Source: Methylopila capsulata (GTDB taxonomy: Bacteria; Pseudomonadota; Alphaproteobacteria; Rhizobiales; Methylopilaceae). From it: 64,000 nucleotides of DNA. Of this stretch, positions 1 to 8,992 are shown piece after piece (the stretch's first letter is position 1; every line of letters starts with the position of its first letter). Both the position numbers and the translations under genes were made by a program. The notes under the pieces are model-generated. The model saw nothing but the letters and a program-made list of their open reading frames with translations. It was not told where the DNA came from and made no database searches. The DNA lies in assembly GCF_016907975.1 (NCBI RefSeq), contig NZ_JAFBCY010000005.1, positions 186,001 through 250,000 of the forward strand. Direction: 5' to 3'.

Positions 1-306
1 GTCGAGGCGGCCGAGGCCGAACTCGACGCGGCTCCGACCGTGCGCACCTTCCGGGTGGAGTTCGCCAAGACCAAGCGCGCGATCGACTGCCCGGAAGACC
101 AGACGGTGCTGGACGTCGCCCGGAAACAGGGCGTCCGCCTGCCGTCGTCCTGCTCCAAGGGCCTCTGCGGCACCTGCAAGTCGAAGCTCATCTCCGGCAC
201 GGTCGCGATGACGCACGCCGGCGGCATTCGCCAACGCGAGATCGACGCTGGGATGGCGCTGCTGTGCTGCTCGAAGCCGACCAGCGACCTGGTGGTTGAC
301 CGATGA
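1..306 (+). CDS. Ferredoxin-type reductase, C-terminal 2Fe-2S domain (partial)
   Basis: Only the 3' end of this gene is inside the window; the frame is open from base 1. The visible part is a plant-type [2Fe-2S] ferredoxin domain with the ligand pattern C-x4-C-x2-C (CSKGLCGTC) and a fourth cysteine in the ALLCC segment near the end. In the family, such a domain sits at the C-terminus of FAD/2Fe-2S reductases that feed electrons to Rieske demethylases of glycine betaine or stachydrine (GbcB/Stc4 type); the missing N-terminus would have to confirm this. The stop TGA overlaps the next start in an ATGA, so it is translationally coupled to the DgcA/StcD gene. Confidence 0.8.
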   Translation, partial: VEAAEAELDAAPTVRTFRVEFAKTKRAIDCPEDQTVLDVARKQGVRLPSSCSKGLCGTCKSKLISGTVAMTHAGGIRQREIDAGMALLCCSKPTSDLVVDR

Positions 307-2345
307 TCGCCAACGCCGACGCGCTGCTCAAACCCCTGACCATCAAGGGCCTGACGATCCGCAACCGGGTGATGTCGACGAGCCACGCCCCCGGCTATGG
401 CCAGGACGGCAAGCCGCAGGAGCGCTACCAGCTCTATCACGCGGAAAAGGCCAAGGGCGGCATCGGGCTGACCATGTTCGGCGGCTCGTCCTCGGTCGCG
501 CTCGACAGCCCGGCCGCGCCCTGGAACCAGATCTCGGTCGCCGACGACAGCGTCGTGCCGTTCTTCCAGCAGTTCGCCGACCGGGTGCACGCGCACGGCG
601 CCAAGCTGATGATCCAGCTCACCCACATGGGCCGGCGCACCAAGTACGACACCGAGAACTGGTTCCCGACGCTCTCCGCCTCCGCGATGCGCGAGCCGGC
701 CTCCCGCACCATCCCGAAGGAGATGGAGCAGGAGGACATCGACCGCGTGGTCCGCGATTTCGCCGCCGCCGCGCGCCGGTGCAAGGAGGGCGGGCTCGAC
801 GGCTGCGAGGTCTCCGCGGCGCATGGCCACCTGATCGACCAGTTCTGGTCGCCCGGCGTGAACCGGCGCACGGACAAGTACGGCGGCTCGCTCGAGAACC
901 GCATGCGCTTCGGCATCGAGGTGCTGGAGGCGATGCGCGCCGAGGTCGGCGACGACTACGTCATCGGCATCCGCATGTCCGGCGACGAGATGATCGCGGA
1001 CGGCCTCAGCCACGAGGACTGCCTGACGATCGCGAGCGAGTACGCCCGGCGCGGGCTCGTCGACTTCCTCAACATCCTCGGCGGTCAGGCGCGCGACCAC
1101 ATCGCCCACGCCATCTCGCTGCCGAACATGAGCTTCCCCGTCGCGCCGTTCCTGTTCCTGCCCTCGGCGGTCAAGCGCGAGGTGGACGTGGCCGTGTTCC
1201 ACGCCCAGCGTGTGACGGACCTCGCCACCGCCGCCCGCGCGGTCTCGGAGGGCCACGTCGACATGGTCGCGATGACCCGCGCCCACATCGCCGACCCGCA
1301 TCTCGTCAAGAAGCTCTCGGAAGGCCGGGCGGACGACATCCGCCAGTGCGTCGGCGCGGGCTACTGCATCGACCGCATCTACGTCGGCGGCGACGCGCTC
1401 TGCATCCAGAACGCCGCGACGGGGCGCGAGGCGACCATGCCGCACGTCATCGCCAAGGCCGACGTGCGACGGAAGGTGGTCGTGGTCGGCGCGGGGCCCG
1501 CGGGGCTCGAGGCCGCGCGGGTGGCGGCGGAACGCGGCCACTCGGTGGTGCTGTTCGAGAAGGAAAAGCTCGCCGGCGGGCAGATCGGGATCGCCGCCAA
1601 GGCCGGCTGGCGCGAGGCGCTGTCGGGCGTCACGCGCTGGCTCGTCGGTCAGGTCACCAAGCTCGGCGTCGACTTGCGGTTCGGGACCGCGGCGACGGAG
1701 GAGGCGATCCTCGCCGAACGGCCCGACGTGGTGATCGTCGCGACGGGCGGCCTGCCCTCGCGCGGTCCCGCCAAGGGCGCGGCGGAGCACGCCGTCACCA
1801 CCTGGGACGTGCTGACCGGCGCGGTCGAGCCGACCGGCTCGGTGCTGCTCTACGACGAGATGGGCCAGCACAACGCCGCCTCCACCGCGGAGCTGCTGGC
1901 GAAGCGCGGCTGCCTCGTCGAGCTCGCGACCCACGACCGCATGGTCGGCGAGGAGCTCGGCGCGACGAACCAGCCGGTCCACCTGCGCGAGCTCTACAAG
2001 CTCGGGGTGATCATGACGCCGAACATGGAGCTGATCGAGATCTACCCCGAGGGCAACCGCCTGGTGGCCGCGCTTCGCAACACCATGACGGACGCCGAGG
2101 AGGAGCGCGTGGTCGACCGCGTGATCGTTGAGCACGGGACGTTGCCGGTCGACGCGCTGTTCTTCGGCCTCAAGGGCGGCTCGGTGAACCAGGGCGTGCT
2201 CGACCAGGCCGCGATCGTGCGCGGCGAACCTCAGCCCTACGACCTCGCCAAGGGCTATGCGCTCTACCGCGTGGGCGACGCGGTCGCTGGCCGCAACATC
2301 CACGCCGCGATCTACGACGCGCTGCGGCTGTGCAAGGATCTGTGA
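303..2345 (+). CDS. dgcA: NADH:flavin oxidoreductase, dimethylglycine/N-methylproline demethylase family
   Basis: 680 residues in the old-yellow-enzyme/trimethylamine-dehydrogenase layout: an N-terminal FMN TIM barrel (about 1-370), a 4Fe-4S cysteine cluster around CVGAGYC, then a Rossmann NAD/FAD region starting at VVVVGAGPAGLEAA and ending HAAIYDALRLCKDL. Length and order match DgcA (dimethylglycine demethylase) and StcD (N-methylproline demethylase), which the sequence alone does not separate. Electrons probably pass to the Fe-S membrane protein and ETF encoded just downstream. It overlaps the preceding ferredoxin gene by ATGA. Cytoplasmic. The family assignment is firm; the substrate is an inference from operon context. 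Confidence 0.85.
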   Translation: MIANADALLKPLTIKGLTIRNRVMSTSHAPGYGQDGKPQERYQLYHAEKAKGGIGLTMFGGSSSVALDSPAAPWNQISVADDSVVPFFQQFADRVHAHGAKLMIQLTHMGRRTKYDTENWFPTLSASAMREPASRTIPKEMEQEDIDRVVRDFAAAARRCKEGGLDGCEVSAAHGHLIDQFWSPGVNRRTDKYGGSLENRMRFGIEVLEAMRAEVGDDYVIGIRMSGDEMIADGLSHEDCLTIASEYARRGLVDFLNILGGQARDHIAHAISLPNMSFPVAPFLFLPSAVKREVDVAVFHAQRVTDLATAARAVSEGHVDMVAMTRAHIADPHLVKKLSEGRADDIRQCVGAGYCIDRIYVGGDALCIQNAATGREATMPHVIAKADVRRKVVVVGAGPAGLEAARVAAERGHSVVLFEKEKLAGGQIGIAAKAGWREALSGVTRWLVGQVTKLGVDLRFGTAATEEAILAERPDVVIVATGGLPSRGPAKGAAEHAVTTWDVLTGAVEPTGSVLLYDEMGQHNAASTAELLAKRGCLVELATHDRMVGEELGATNQPVHLRELYKLGVIMTPNMELIEIYPEGNRLVAALRNTMTDAEEERVVDRVIVEHGTLPVDALFFGLKGGSVNQGVLDQAAIVRGEPQPYDLAKGYALYRVGDAVAGRNIHAAIYDALRLCKDL

Positions 2346-2422
2346 GCGCCATGGCGCTCGGAAGCGGAACGACCGCCATCATGGCCGCAGCGCCGGGCGC
2401 CGGGCGCCTCACGCGCGCTTCT

Positions 2423-2562
2423 TCCCCCCTCCCCCTTGCGGGGAGGGGCCGGGGGTGGGGGTGGTCCAGAACCCAGCGCATCGGGTGGGGCGCATGGCCC
2501 CGCCGGCTCGCCGTATCCTGCGCCACCCCCACCCTTACCCTCCCCGCAAGGGGGAGGGAGGC
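2423..2562. repeat. Intergenic palindromic repeat, C/G-rich
   Basis: Two arms in inverted orientation: 2423-2464 contains CCCCCTTGCGGGGAGGGG followed by a GGGGGTGGGGGTGG tract, and 2523-2562 carries the near-exact reverse complement (CCACCCCCACCC, then CCTCCCCGCAAGGGGGAGG). Such G/C-rich palindromes are common dispersed intergenic elements in alphaproteobacterial genomes. It fills most of the 280-bp gap between dgcA and dgcB, so RNA structure here could alter expression of the second half of the operon. Confidence 0.75.
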
Positions 2563-2625
2563 GGCGACGTCGCGCTCGTCTGGCGAGGCCGTCGCTCGCG
2601 TCGGCTTGGGTCGCGTCGAGCGGCC

Positions 2626-4509
2626 ATGACCTACGCCCTCCCCGCTTTGGTCTTCGTCATGGTCGCGCTCGCGACCGTGCAGACGCTCCGGCGCGCGGCG
2701 TGGTGGCGGCTGGGGGCGGCCGCCCCAGTTGCCTGGGGCGCCGGACTGCTGGCGCTGCCGAAGCGCTACCTCGTCGACGTGCACCATGTGGTCGCCCGCG
2801 ACGCTTACGCCTCGCGCATGCACGCGGTGGTCGCCGGCGGCCTGCTCGCGGCCACGCTGCTCGCAGCCCTCGCCGCCCTGCCGCCGCTGGGCGGGAGCCG
2901 GATCTACTGGGCCGCGGTCGCTCTCGCCTTCGGCGTGACGGCCGCGGGCGCGGTGCTGGTCGGCGCCCGCCGCTACCCCAAGCGGCCGAAGCGGCTCTCG
3001 GGCGGCGGCTTCCAGATCCTGCCGGTCCTGCTGCTGGCCTACGCCTTCGGCGGCCTCGCCGCGGCGCTGCTGCTGGCCTTCGGCGTCGCGTCCGCCCCGG
3101 CGCTCGTCGCGGCCGTCGCGCTCGCGGCGGGCGGCGGCCTCGGCCTCGCCTACGAGGTCCGCAGCGGCCCCATGCGCCATGCGGTCGCCGGCGCGCTGCA
3201 CCTGATCGCCCATCCGCGACCGCGCCGCTTCGACGGCGGCGCGCCGGACGCGGCGCTGGTCGCGCTCGACCTCGACGCCCCGCGCCTCGGCGTCGAGACC
3301 CCGGCCGACCTCGCCTGGAACCGGCTGCTCAGCTTCGACGCCTGCATCCAGTGCGGCCGCTGCGAGAGCGCCTGTCCCGCCTTCGCCGCCGGCCAGCCCC
3401 TGAACCCGAAGCGCCTGATCCAGGACCTCGTCGCCGCCGCCACCGCCGACGAGCGCGCTTACGCCGGGAGCCCCTATCCGAACGCGCGCGACGTGGCGGC
3501 CCCGACCGAGCCGCTGTTCCGCGTCATCGGCGAGGGCGCGCGGATCCATCCCGACACGCTGTGGTCCTGCACGACCTGCCGCGCCTGCGTGGAGGAGTGC
3601 CCGATGATGATCGAGCACGTCGACGCCATCGTCTCGCTCCGCCGCCACCAGACGCTGGAGCTCGGCGCCGTCCCGGCGAAGGCCGCCGCGACGCTCGACA
3701 ATCTTCGCGCCGCGGAAGAACTCGGCGGCCGGCCGCTCGCCGCGCGCGTGGACTTTGCCGCAGGCGCGCCTCTCCCCGTCATTGGCGAGCGCGAGGTCGA
3801 CGTGCTGCTGTGGCTCGGCGAGGGCGCCTACGACCTGCGCTACGGCCGCACGCTCCGGGCGCTGGTGAAGCTCCTGAACATGGCGAAGGTCGACTTCGCG
3901 GTGCTGGGCGCTGAGGAGCGCGACACCGGCGACCTCGCCCGCCGACTGGGCGACGAGGCGACTTACCAGACGCTGGCCCGCGCCAACGTCGCGACGCTCG
4001 CGAGGCATCGGTTCAAGCGGATCGTGACCTCCGACCCCCATGCGCTCCACGCGCTCCGCAACGAGTACAGGGCGTTCGGCGCCACTTACGAGGTCGTGCA
4101 CCACACCGCCTTCCTACTGGAGCTGGTCGAGCAGGGGCGGCTCGCGCCCGGCGCGCTCGGGGGCGCCAGCGTCACCTACCACGACCCCTGCTACCTCGGC
4201 CGCTACAACGGGGAGACCGAAGCGCCCCGGAAGTTGCTTGATCGCCTCGGCCTCGACCGGGTGGAGATGGCCCGCCACGGCCGCCGCTCGATGTGCTGCG
4301 GCGGCGGCGGTGGCGCGCCGGTGAGCGACATTCCCGGCGACGCCCGCATCCCGGACCTGCGCATGGCCCAGGCGGCAGAGACCGGCGCGGGAATCGTCGC
4401 GGTCGCCTGCCCCACATGCACCGCCATGCTGGAGGGCGTGACGGGCCGCACGGCGGAGGTGAAGGACATCGCCGAACTGCTGCTCGCCTCCGTCGAGGCC
4501 GGGCGATGA
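2626..4509 (+). CDS. dgcB: Fe-S membrane electron-transfer protein, DgcB/Stc3 family (DUF3483)
   Basis: 627 residues. The N-terminal third (about 1-190) is hydrophobic with several membrane spans, typical of DUF3483. It is followed by two 4Fe-4S ferredoxin motifs, CIQCGRCESACP and CTTCRACVEECP, and a C-terminal pair of cysteine-rich CCG-type domains (MCCGGGGGAP). The start is set at the ATG before TYALPAL: the frame is open further upstream, but only through the palindromic repeat. The family acts with DgcA in demethylation, carrying electrons from the flavoenzyme and ETF to the membrane quinone pool. Its stop overlaps the etfA start (ATGA). Confidence 0.85.
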   Translation: MTYALPALVFVMVALATVQTLRRAAWWRLGAAAPVAWGAGLLALPKRYLVDVHHVVARDAYASRMHAVVAGGLLAATLLAALAALPPLGGSRIYWAAVALAFGVTAAGAVLVGARRYPKRPKRLSGGGFQILPVLLLAYAFGGLAAALLLAFGVASAPALVAAVALAAGGGLGLAYEVRSGPMRHAVAGALHLIAHPRPRRFDGGAPDAALVALDLDAPRLGVETPADLAWNRLLSFDACIQCGRCESACPAFAAGQPLNPKRLIQDLVAAATADERAYAGSPYPNARDVAAPTEPLFRVIGEGARIHPDTLWSCTTCRACVEECPMMIEHVDAIVSLRRHQTLELGAVPAKAAATLDNLRAAEELGGRPLAARVDFAAGAPLPVIGEREVDVLLWLGEGAYDLRYGRTLRALVKLLNMAKVDFAVLGAEERDTGDLARRLGDEATYQTLARANVATLARHRFKRIVTSDPHALHALRNEYRAFGATYEVVHHTAFLLELVEQGRLAPGALGGASVTYHDPCYLGRYNGETEAPRKLLDRLGLDRVEMARHGRRSMCCGGGGGAPVSDIPGDARIPDLRMAQAAETGAGIVAVACPTCTAMLEGVTGRTAEVKDIAELLLASVEAGR

Positions 4510-5705
4510 CCCGCGCCCGCCGCGATCCGCGGAGCGAACGGGCCGCGGCCGCGCGGCCCGGATTGACGCGGCCGCGCTTCGAGCTCTTCGCTCGGGAGTC
4601 TGGCCGACGACCGCGGCGCAATCCGCGGTCGGAGACCCTTGCGCAGCAGGTCGAAGGGCCCTCTCGCCTAAGGCTCGATCGCGCCCAGACCGGCCGCGCG
4701 GCCGCGGCGCTCGCGCCGGAGCGCGCAGAACCTGCCGCCGCGCCGGCGCCGACGACCATCGTCGTGGAGGCCCCGGCGTTCCTGGTCGCGGTGGTCCCCG
4801 ACCTCGCTGGCGGCCGGCTCTCGCTGCACGACCGCCAGCTGTTCGACGCCGCGCGCACGCTCGCGGGGGCCGACGGCGGCGTGATCGCACTCGTGGGCAC
4901 AGAGGGCGCCGAGTTCGGCCCGGCGGGAGCCGACCGGACCGCCCGCGTCGCCGCGCCCGAAGGCTACGATCCCGACGCCCGCGCGGCAGCGATCGCGGCG
5001 GCCATGGCGGCGCTGGATCTGCGCCACGTGATCTTCCCCGAGACGCCCGACGGCGGCGACCTCGCCCGCCGCGTCGCCGTGCTCGCCGGCGAGCCGCTGT
5101 TCGCCGATGTCGAAATGGTCGCGGCCGCGACGCTGATGCGCCCCGCGCGCGGCCGACGCGTTGAGCAGCGGGCGGCGCCGGCGCGCCTGATCACGCTCGC
5201 GGCCGACGCCGTCGCGCCCTACGCCGGCGCGCCGCGCGAAGCCCGCGACGAGCCGCTCGACACCTTTGCGGCGCCGGCCTCGGCGATCCTCTCGGCCGAA
5301 CGCATCCCGGCCGATCCCGCGCGGACGCCGCTCGGGCTCGCGGACTTCGTGGTCTCGGCAGGCGCCGGCGTCACCGATTTCGACGCCTTCCGCGCGACGG
5401 CGGCGGCGCTCGGCGGCACGCCGGGCGCGAGCCGCGTGCTTTGCGACGCGGGGCTGATGCCGCGCGAGGCCCAGGTCGGCGCCTCCGGCACGGTGCTGTC
5501 CGCCACCTGCTATCTCGCGCTCGGAATCGCGGGCGCGCCGCAGCACCTGCAGGGGATCGCCGGCTGCGACCACGTGGTCGCCGTCAACACCGACCTCCAC
5601 GCCGCCATGGTCGAGCGGGCCGGCCTCGCCATCGTGCAGGACGCGCAAGCGGTCATGCCCGCGCTGATCGCCGAGCTCGCGCGCGAGCGGGAGGCCTCCG
5701 CATGA
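4506..5705 (+). CDS. etfA: Electron transfer flavoprotein alpha subunit
   Basis: 399 residues. The C-terminal half is a clear ETF-alpha FAD-binding domain: GLADFVVSAGAGV, then GASGTVLSATCYLALGI, QHLQGIAG and the VAVNTD segment. The first ~75 residues are an Arg/Ala-rich extension starting MTRARRDPRSE; I recall such an extension from the ETF-alpha of demethylase operons but could not compare sequences. It should pair with the EtfB encoded next, taking electrons from the demethylase. Both ends overlap neighbours by ATGA, which fixes the start at 4506. The reversed alpha-then-beta order and tight packing with dgcAB argue for a dedicated ETF rather than the housekeeping fatty-acid one. Confidence 0.88.
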   Translation: MTRARRDPRSERAAAARPGLTRPRFELFARESGRRPRRNPRSETLAQQVEGPSRLRLDRAQTGRAAAALAPERAEPAAAPAPTTIVVEAPAFLVAVVPDLAGGRLSLHDRQLFDAARTLAGADGGVIALVGTEGAEFGPAGADRTARVAAPEGYDPDARAAAIAAAMAALDLRHVIFPETPDGGDLARRVAVLAGEPLFADVEMVAAATLMRPARGRRVEQRAAPARLITLAADAVAPYAGAPREARDEPLDTFAAPASAILSAERIPADPARTPLGLADFVVSAGAGVTDFDAFRATAAALGGTPGASRVLCDAGLMPREAQVGASGTVLSATCYLALGIAGAPQHLQGIAGCDHVVAVNTDLHAAMVERAGLAIVQDAQAVMPALIAELAREREASA

Positions 5706-6481
5706 AGGTGGTCGTCCTCCTCTCCGCCGGGCGGCATCCCGTCTCGGGCCTCGGCGCGCTGCCCCGGCTGGAGGCGCAGGCGATCCGGCTCGGCGCCGCG
5801 CTGGGCCCGATGCGCGGCCTCCACGCCGGCCCTGACGCGGAGGCCGTCGCCGAAGCGCTCGGCCGCGGGCTGTCGGAGATCGACCATGTGGCGCTCGGCG
5901 CCGGGGCCGACCCGGTTCCCGCGCTCGCCGCCGCCTTGCGCGCCGCGGCGCCGGACGTCGTGCTGGCCGGTCGCCGCGGACAGGGCGGCGACGAGACGGG
6001 GCTCGTCCCCTACGCCCTCGCCCGCGCGCTGGGCGCAACGTTGATCCCCGACGTGATCGCCGCGCGTCCAGGCTCGGAGCCGGGCGTGATCGAGGTCGAG
6101 CAGGCGCTGCCCAAGGGCGCCGCCCGGCGCCTGGTGGTTCGGTCCCCGGTGGTCCTCACCGTGCACAGCGCCGCTCCGGAGCCGCGTCCATACGCCTTCG
6201 GCCAGGTCCGCCGCGGCCGGATCGAGCCGCTTGCGGTCTCCGCTCCCGAGGAGCCCGCCGCGGTCGCGATCGCCGAAAAGCCCTACCGTGCGCGTCCGAA
6301 GATGATGCGCGGCGCGCCCGCCGGCGGCAGCGCCGCGGACCGGCTCAAGGCCGCCACCGGCGGCGGCGAGGCGGTGCAGGCCGACGTGATGGTTTCGCCC
6401 GAACCGCGCGAGGCGGCGCGCGCCATCCTCGCCTATCTCCGGCAGGTGGGCGTGCTGCCGCCGCCGGCGCGCGCCGGCTAA
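5702..6481 (+). CDS. etfB: Electron transfer flavoprotein beta subunit
   Basis: 259 residues, matching the ETF-beta AMP-binding fold: MKVVVLLSAGRHPVSG at the start, a central LAGRRGQGGDETGLVPYALA segment and the IEVEQALPKGAARR region. ETF-beta binds AMP and forms the electron-transferring heterodimer with EtfA, encoded immediately upstream with an ATGA overlap. The recognition-loop area is divergent from housekeeping EtfB, as expected if the partner is a special dehydrogenase. It is the last gene of the demethylation operon; the next gene follows after 41 bases. Confidence 0.85.
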   Translation: MKVVVLLSAGRHPVSGLGALPRLEAQAIRLGAALGPMRGLHAGPDAEAVAEALGRGLSEIDHVALGAGADPVPALAAALRAAAPDVVLAGRRGQGGDETGLVPYALARALGATLIPDVIAARPGSEPGVIEVEQALPKGAARRLVVRSPVVLTVHSAAPEPRPYAFGQVRRGRIEPLAVSAPEEPAAVAIAEKPYRARPKMMRGAPAGGSAADRLKAATGGGEAVQADVMVSPEPREAARAILAYLRQVGVLPPPARAG

Positions 6482-6522
6482 CCCTCCCCTCCCCCGCATC
6501 GCATCGCATCGGAGCCGAAACC

Positions 6523-7023
6523 ATGGCCACGCCCGACGACCTGTTCGCCAAGCTCGCGGAGCTCGGCCTCGCCGTCGCGACGCGGGAGCACGCGCCGGTT
6601 CTGACCGTCGAGGAGATGATGGCGGTCACTGGCGACCTGCCGGGCGCGCACACCAAGAACCTGTTCCTGCGAGACGGAAAGAAGACCTTCTTCCTCGTCA
6701 CCCTGCGCCACGACCAGCCTCTGGACCTCAAGGCGCTCCGCGGCGTCATCGGCGCCCGCGGCGGCCTGTCGTTCGCGTCGGCGGAAGCGCTCGATGAGCA
6801 TCTCGGCGTGAAGAGCGGCGCGGTGTCGCCGTTCGCAGCGCTCAACGACGCCGGCGGCGCCGTGCGCGTCTGCCTCGAGGAGGCGCTGATGCGCGCCGCG
6901 ACGATCAACCTGCACCCGCTGACCAACGACCGCACCACCGCGATCGCGCCCGCGGACCTCGTCCGCTTCCTGGCCGCGACCGGCCACGAGCCGCTGACCT
7001 TCAGTCTCGAAGCCGCCGCCTGA
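6523..7023 (+). CDS. Prolyl-tRNA editing protein, YbaK/ProXp-ala family
   Basis: 166 residues, the full length of a free-standing YbaK/EbsC domain. Recognisable family segments are HTKNLFLRDGKK near residue 45, the GVKSGAVSPFAALND loop around 107-121, and NLHPLTNDRTTAI near the C-terminus. Members hydrolyse mischarged Ala-tRNA(Pro) (ProXp-ala) in the cytoplasm, as back-up to prolyl-tRNA synthetase proofreading. It sits alone between the demethylation operon and the dehydrogenase gene. Function is by family; the exact tRNA specificity cannot be read here. Confidence 0.85.
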   Translation: MATPDDLFAKLAELGLAVATREHAPVLTVEEMMAVTGDLPGAHTKNLFLRDGKKTFFLVTLRHDQPLDLKALRGVIGARGGLSFASAEALDEHLGVKSGAVSPFAALNDAGGAVRVCLEEALMRAATINLHPLTNDRTTAIAPADLVRFLAATGHEPLTFSLEAAA

Positions 7024-7111
7024 GGCGGATCGGGAGCGGGACAGCGTCGTGTCCGCGCGCTAGCTTTCCTCGCAAGCGCCGGCACAAGGCGCCGCAGGGA
7101 GGACGACTGGA

Positions 7112-8002
7112 ATGAGCGTCATCGGTTTCATCGGGCTCGGCGCCATGGGCGGCGGCATGGCGGCCAATCTCGCGAAGGCCGGCCATGAGGTGCGCGCCTT
7201 CGATCTGTCGGAGGAGGCGCTGGCGCGCGCCGAGGCCGCGGGCTGCGTGGTCGCGTCGTCGGCCGGCGACGCCGGGGCGGGGGCCGAGGCCGTGGTCACC
7301 ATGCTGCCCGCCGGACGGCACGTGGCCGAGGTCCACCAAGGCGAGGTCTTCGACGCGGCGTCGCCCGGCGCGCTGCTGATAGACTGCTCCACCATCGACG
7401 TCGCCACCGCCCGCGCCGTGGCGGAGGCGGCCGAGGCGCGCGGCTTCGCGATGGTGGACGCGCCGGTCTCCGGCGGCATCGCGGCCGCGAACGCCGGCAC
7501 GCTCACCTTCATGGTCGGCGGCCCCCCCGCCGCCTTCGAACGCGCGACGCCGATCCTCGAAGGCATGGGGCGCGCGGTGATCCGCGCGGGCGACGCCGGC
7601 GCGGGCCAGGCGGCCAAGATCTGCAACAACATGCTGCTGGGCGCGACCATGGTCGCCACCTGCGAGGCCTTCCTGCTCGCGGAGAAGCTAGGGCTCGATC
7701 CGGCGGTGTTCTACGAAATTTCCTCGAAGGCCTCGGGACAGAGCTGGTCGATGACGAGCTACTGCCCGGTGCCCGGCGTCGGCCCCGAGACGCCGGCGGA
7801 CCGCGGCTACCAAGGCGGCTTCGCGGCGGCGCTGATGCTGAAGGACCTAAAGCTCGCGATTGAAGCGGCGCAGGGCGCGAACGCCAGCACCCCGATGGGG
7901 GCCGCGGCCGGCGCGCTCTACCAGGCGATGGCGAACGCCGGCGACGGCCGCCGCGACTTTTCAGCGATGATCCGCTTCCTGGACGGCAAGACCGGCGCCT
8001 GA
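7112..8002 (+). CDS. mmsB: 3-hydroxyisobutyrate dehydrogenase
   Basis: 296 residues of the beta-hydroxyacid dehydrogenase family. The N-terminus is the Rossmann motif IGFIGLGAMGGGMA. The substrate-binding signature VDAPVSGGIAAANAGTL and the catalytic-lysine region GAGQAAKICNNMLLG are both present. Length and motifs fit MmsB, which oxidises 3-hydroxyisobutyrate to methylmalonate semialdehyde in valine breakdown, but no other valine genes lie nearby, so tartronate semialdehyde reductase or another member is possible. A GGAGG-type site (GGGAGGACGACTGGA) precedes the ATG. Its 3' end overlaps the convergent AraC gene by 42 bases. Confidence 0.82.
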   Translation: MSVIGFIGLGAMGGGMAANLAKAGHEVRAFDLSEEALARAEAAGCVVASSAGDAGAGAEAVVTMLPAGRHVAEVHQGEVFDAASPGALLIDCSTIDVATARAVAEAAEARGFAMVDAPVSGGIAAANAGTLTFMVGGPPAAFERATPILEGMGRAVIRAGDAGAGQAAKICNNMLLGATMVATCEAFLLAEKLGLDPAVFYEISSKASGQSWSMTSYCPVPGVGPETPADRGYQGGFAAALMLKDLKLAIEAAQGANASTPMGAAAGALYQAMANAGDGRRDFSAMIRFLDGKTGA

Positions 8003-8886
8003 GGCGGGAGCCGCGATCGGCGGCCGGCGGGTCTTCACAGCGCCGGTCGGGCTGCGGCCGATCAGGCGGCGGAAGGTGCGGCCCATGGCGCCCGCGTCCG
8101 GAAAACCGGACAGCCGGGCGACCTCGGCGAGGCTCAGCTCTCCGCCCGGGATGAGCGCCTGCGCCCGCGCCAGCCGCTCGCGCAGCACGTAGCGGTGGGG
8201 CGTCACGCCGAAGGCGCCGCGAAAGGCGCGCACGAAATAGCTCTCGCTCAAGCCGAGGGCGTCGGCCATCTCACGCAGGGTGAGCGACTCCGTCAGGCGG
8301 GAGGCCACGAGTTCGCGCATCTTGTGCGCCTGCAAGCGGGTGAGCGAAGCCGGCTTCCGCCGTTTTGACGCCGTCGACACGCCCGCCGCCCGCAGAATCG
8401 CGAGGGCCACGCTTCCGAGAAACAAGGGATCGGCGCTTTCGGTCTCGCTCGCGTCGTCGCACAGGGCCGCGAACAAGCGGCGGATCTGCGGGCGGTCCTC
8501 GAGCGCGCCGGTCGTTGGCGCGACGGGGAGATCGGACAGCCGCTTCTGGAACATGCGCTCGGCCGCGTGCGGCGAGACCGAGACGCTGCGGGCGCGGTAG
8601 GCTCCGTCCCAGAGGATCCGGCTCACCTGGCCGGGCCCGTGAAGAACGAAGCCGTCGCTCGTGTGTGGATGGCGGGGCCGCCGTCGCCGGCGAAGGTCAG
8701 GCTGGCGCCGGGCCCAGGCTCGAACACGCCGACATGCAGCCCGAAGACCGTGCGCGTAGCGGCGCCGCTTGCGTCATAGGCGTAGTCGACGAGGCTGACG
8801 CCGTCGACGTCGGACAGGAACCGGATGATGCGATCCGGAGGAGAGCTCAGTTCGCCCTGCAGACCGCCGTTCGCGTAGCGCAACAC
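7961..8886 (-). pseudogene. AraC-family regulator, split by a probable one-base frameshift
   Basis: Two frames on the minus strand make up what looks like one AraC protein. The downstream frame (8626 to 7961, GTG start) carries the double helix-turn-helix domain: LTLREMADALGLSESYFVRAF, then LSLAEVARLSGFPDAGAMGRTF. The upstream frame (GTG at 8886, preceded by GGGAG) reads about 87 residues, ends FFTGPAR and stops at 8623. Adding one G to the CCCGG run near 8630 would read FFTGPGQVSRILWDG and give about 309 residues, the usual AraC length. It may be a real broken gene, a sequencing error, or two coupled genes joined by the GTGA overlap. The context suggests control of the peptide gene just upstream. 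Confidence 0.6.
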
Positions 8887-8906
8887 GTCGTCTCCCGAAC
8901 GCGCAG

Positions 8907-8937
8907 CGCCCCGGCGGCGACAGGCGTCGCCGGGGCG
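8907..8937 (-). terminator. Strong hairpin after the peptide gene (attenuator or terminator)
   Basis: A perfect 10-bp stem (CGCCCCGGCG, 8907-8916, with CGCCGGGGCG, 8928-8937) and an 11-base loop lie between the stop of the 62-residue peptide gene and the proposed start of the AraC reading frame. There is no T-run, so it may reduce rather than end transcription into the regulator. Confidence 0.45.
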
Positions 8938-8992
8938 TCGGTGCGAAACCACGAACCTTTGGGGGAAGGACGTCGTCCCGCGACGGGAGATC

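Noticed and set aside
2170-4104. A 644-codon minus-strand open frame opposite dgcA/dgcB
   Set aside because: It crosses a palindromic repeat and two conserved plus-strand genes and has no family features.
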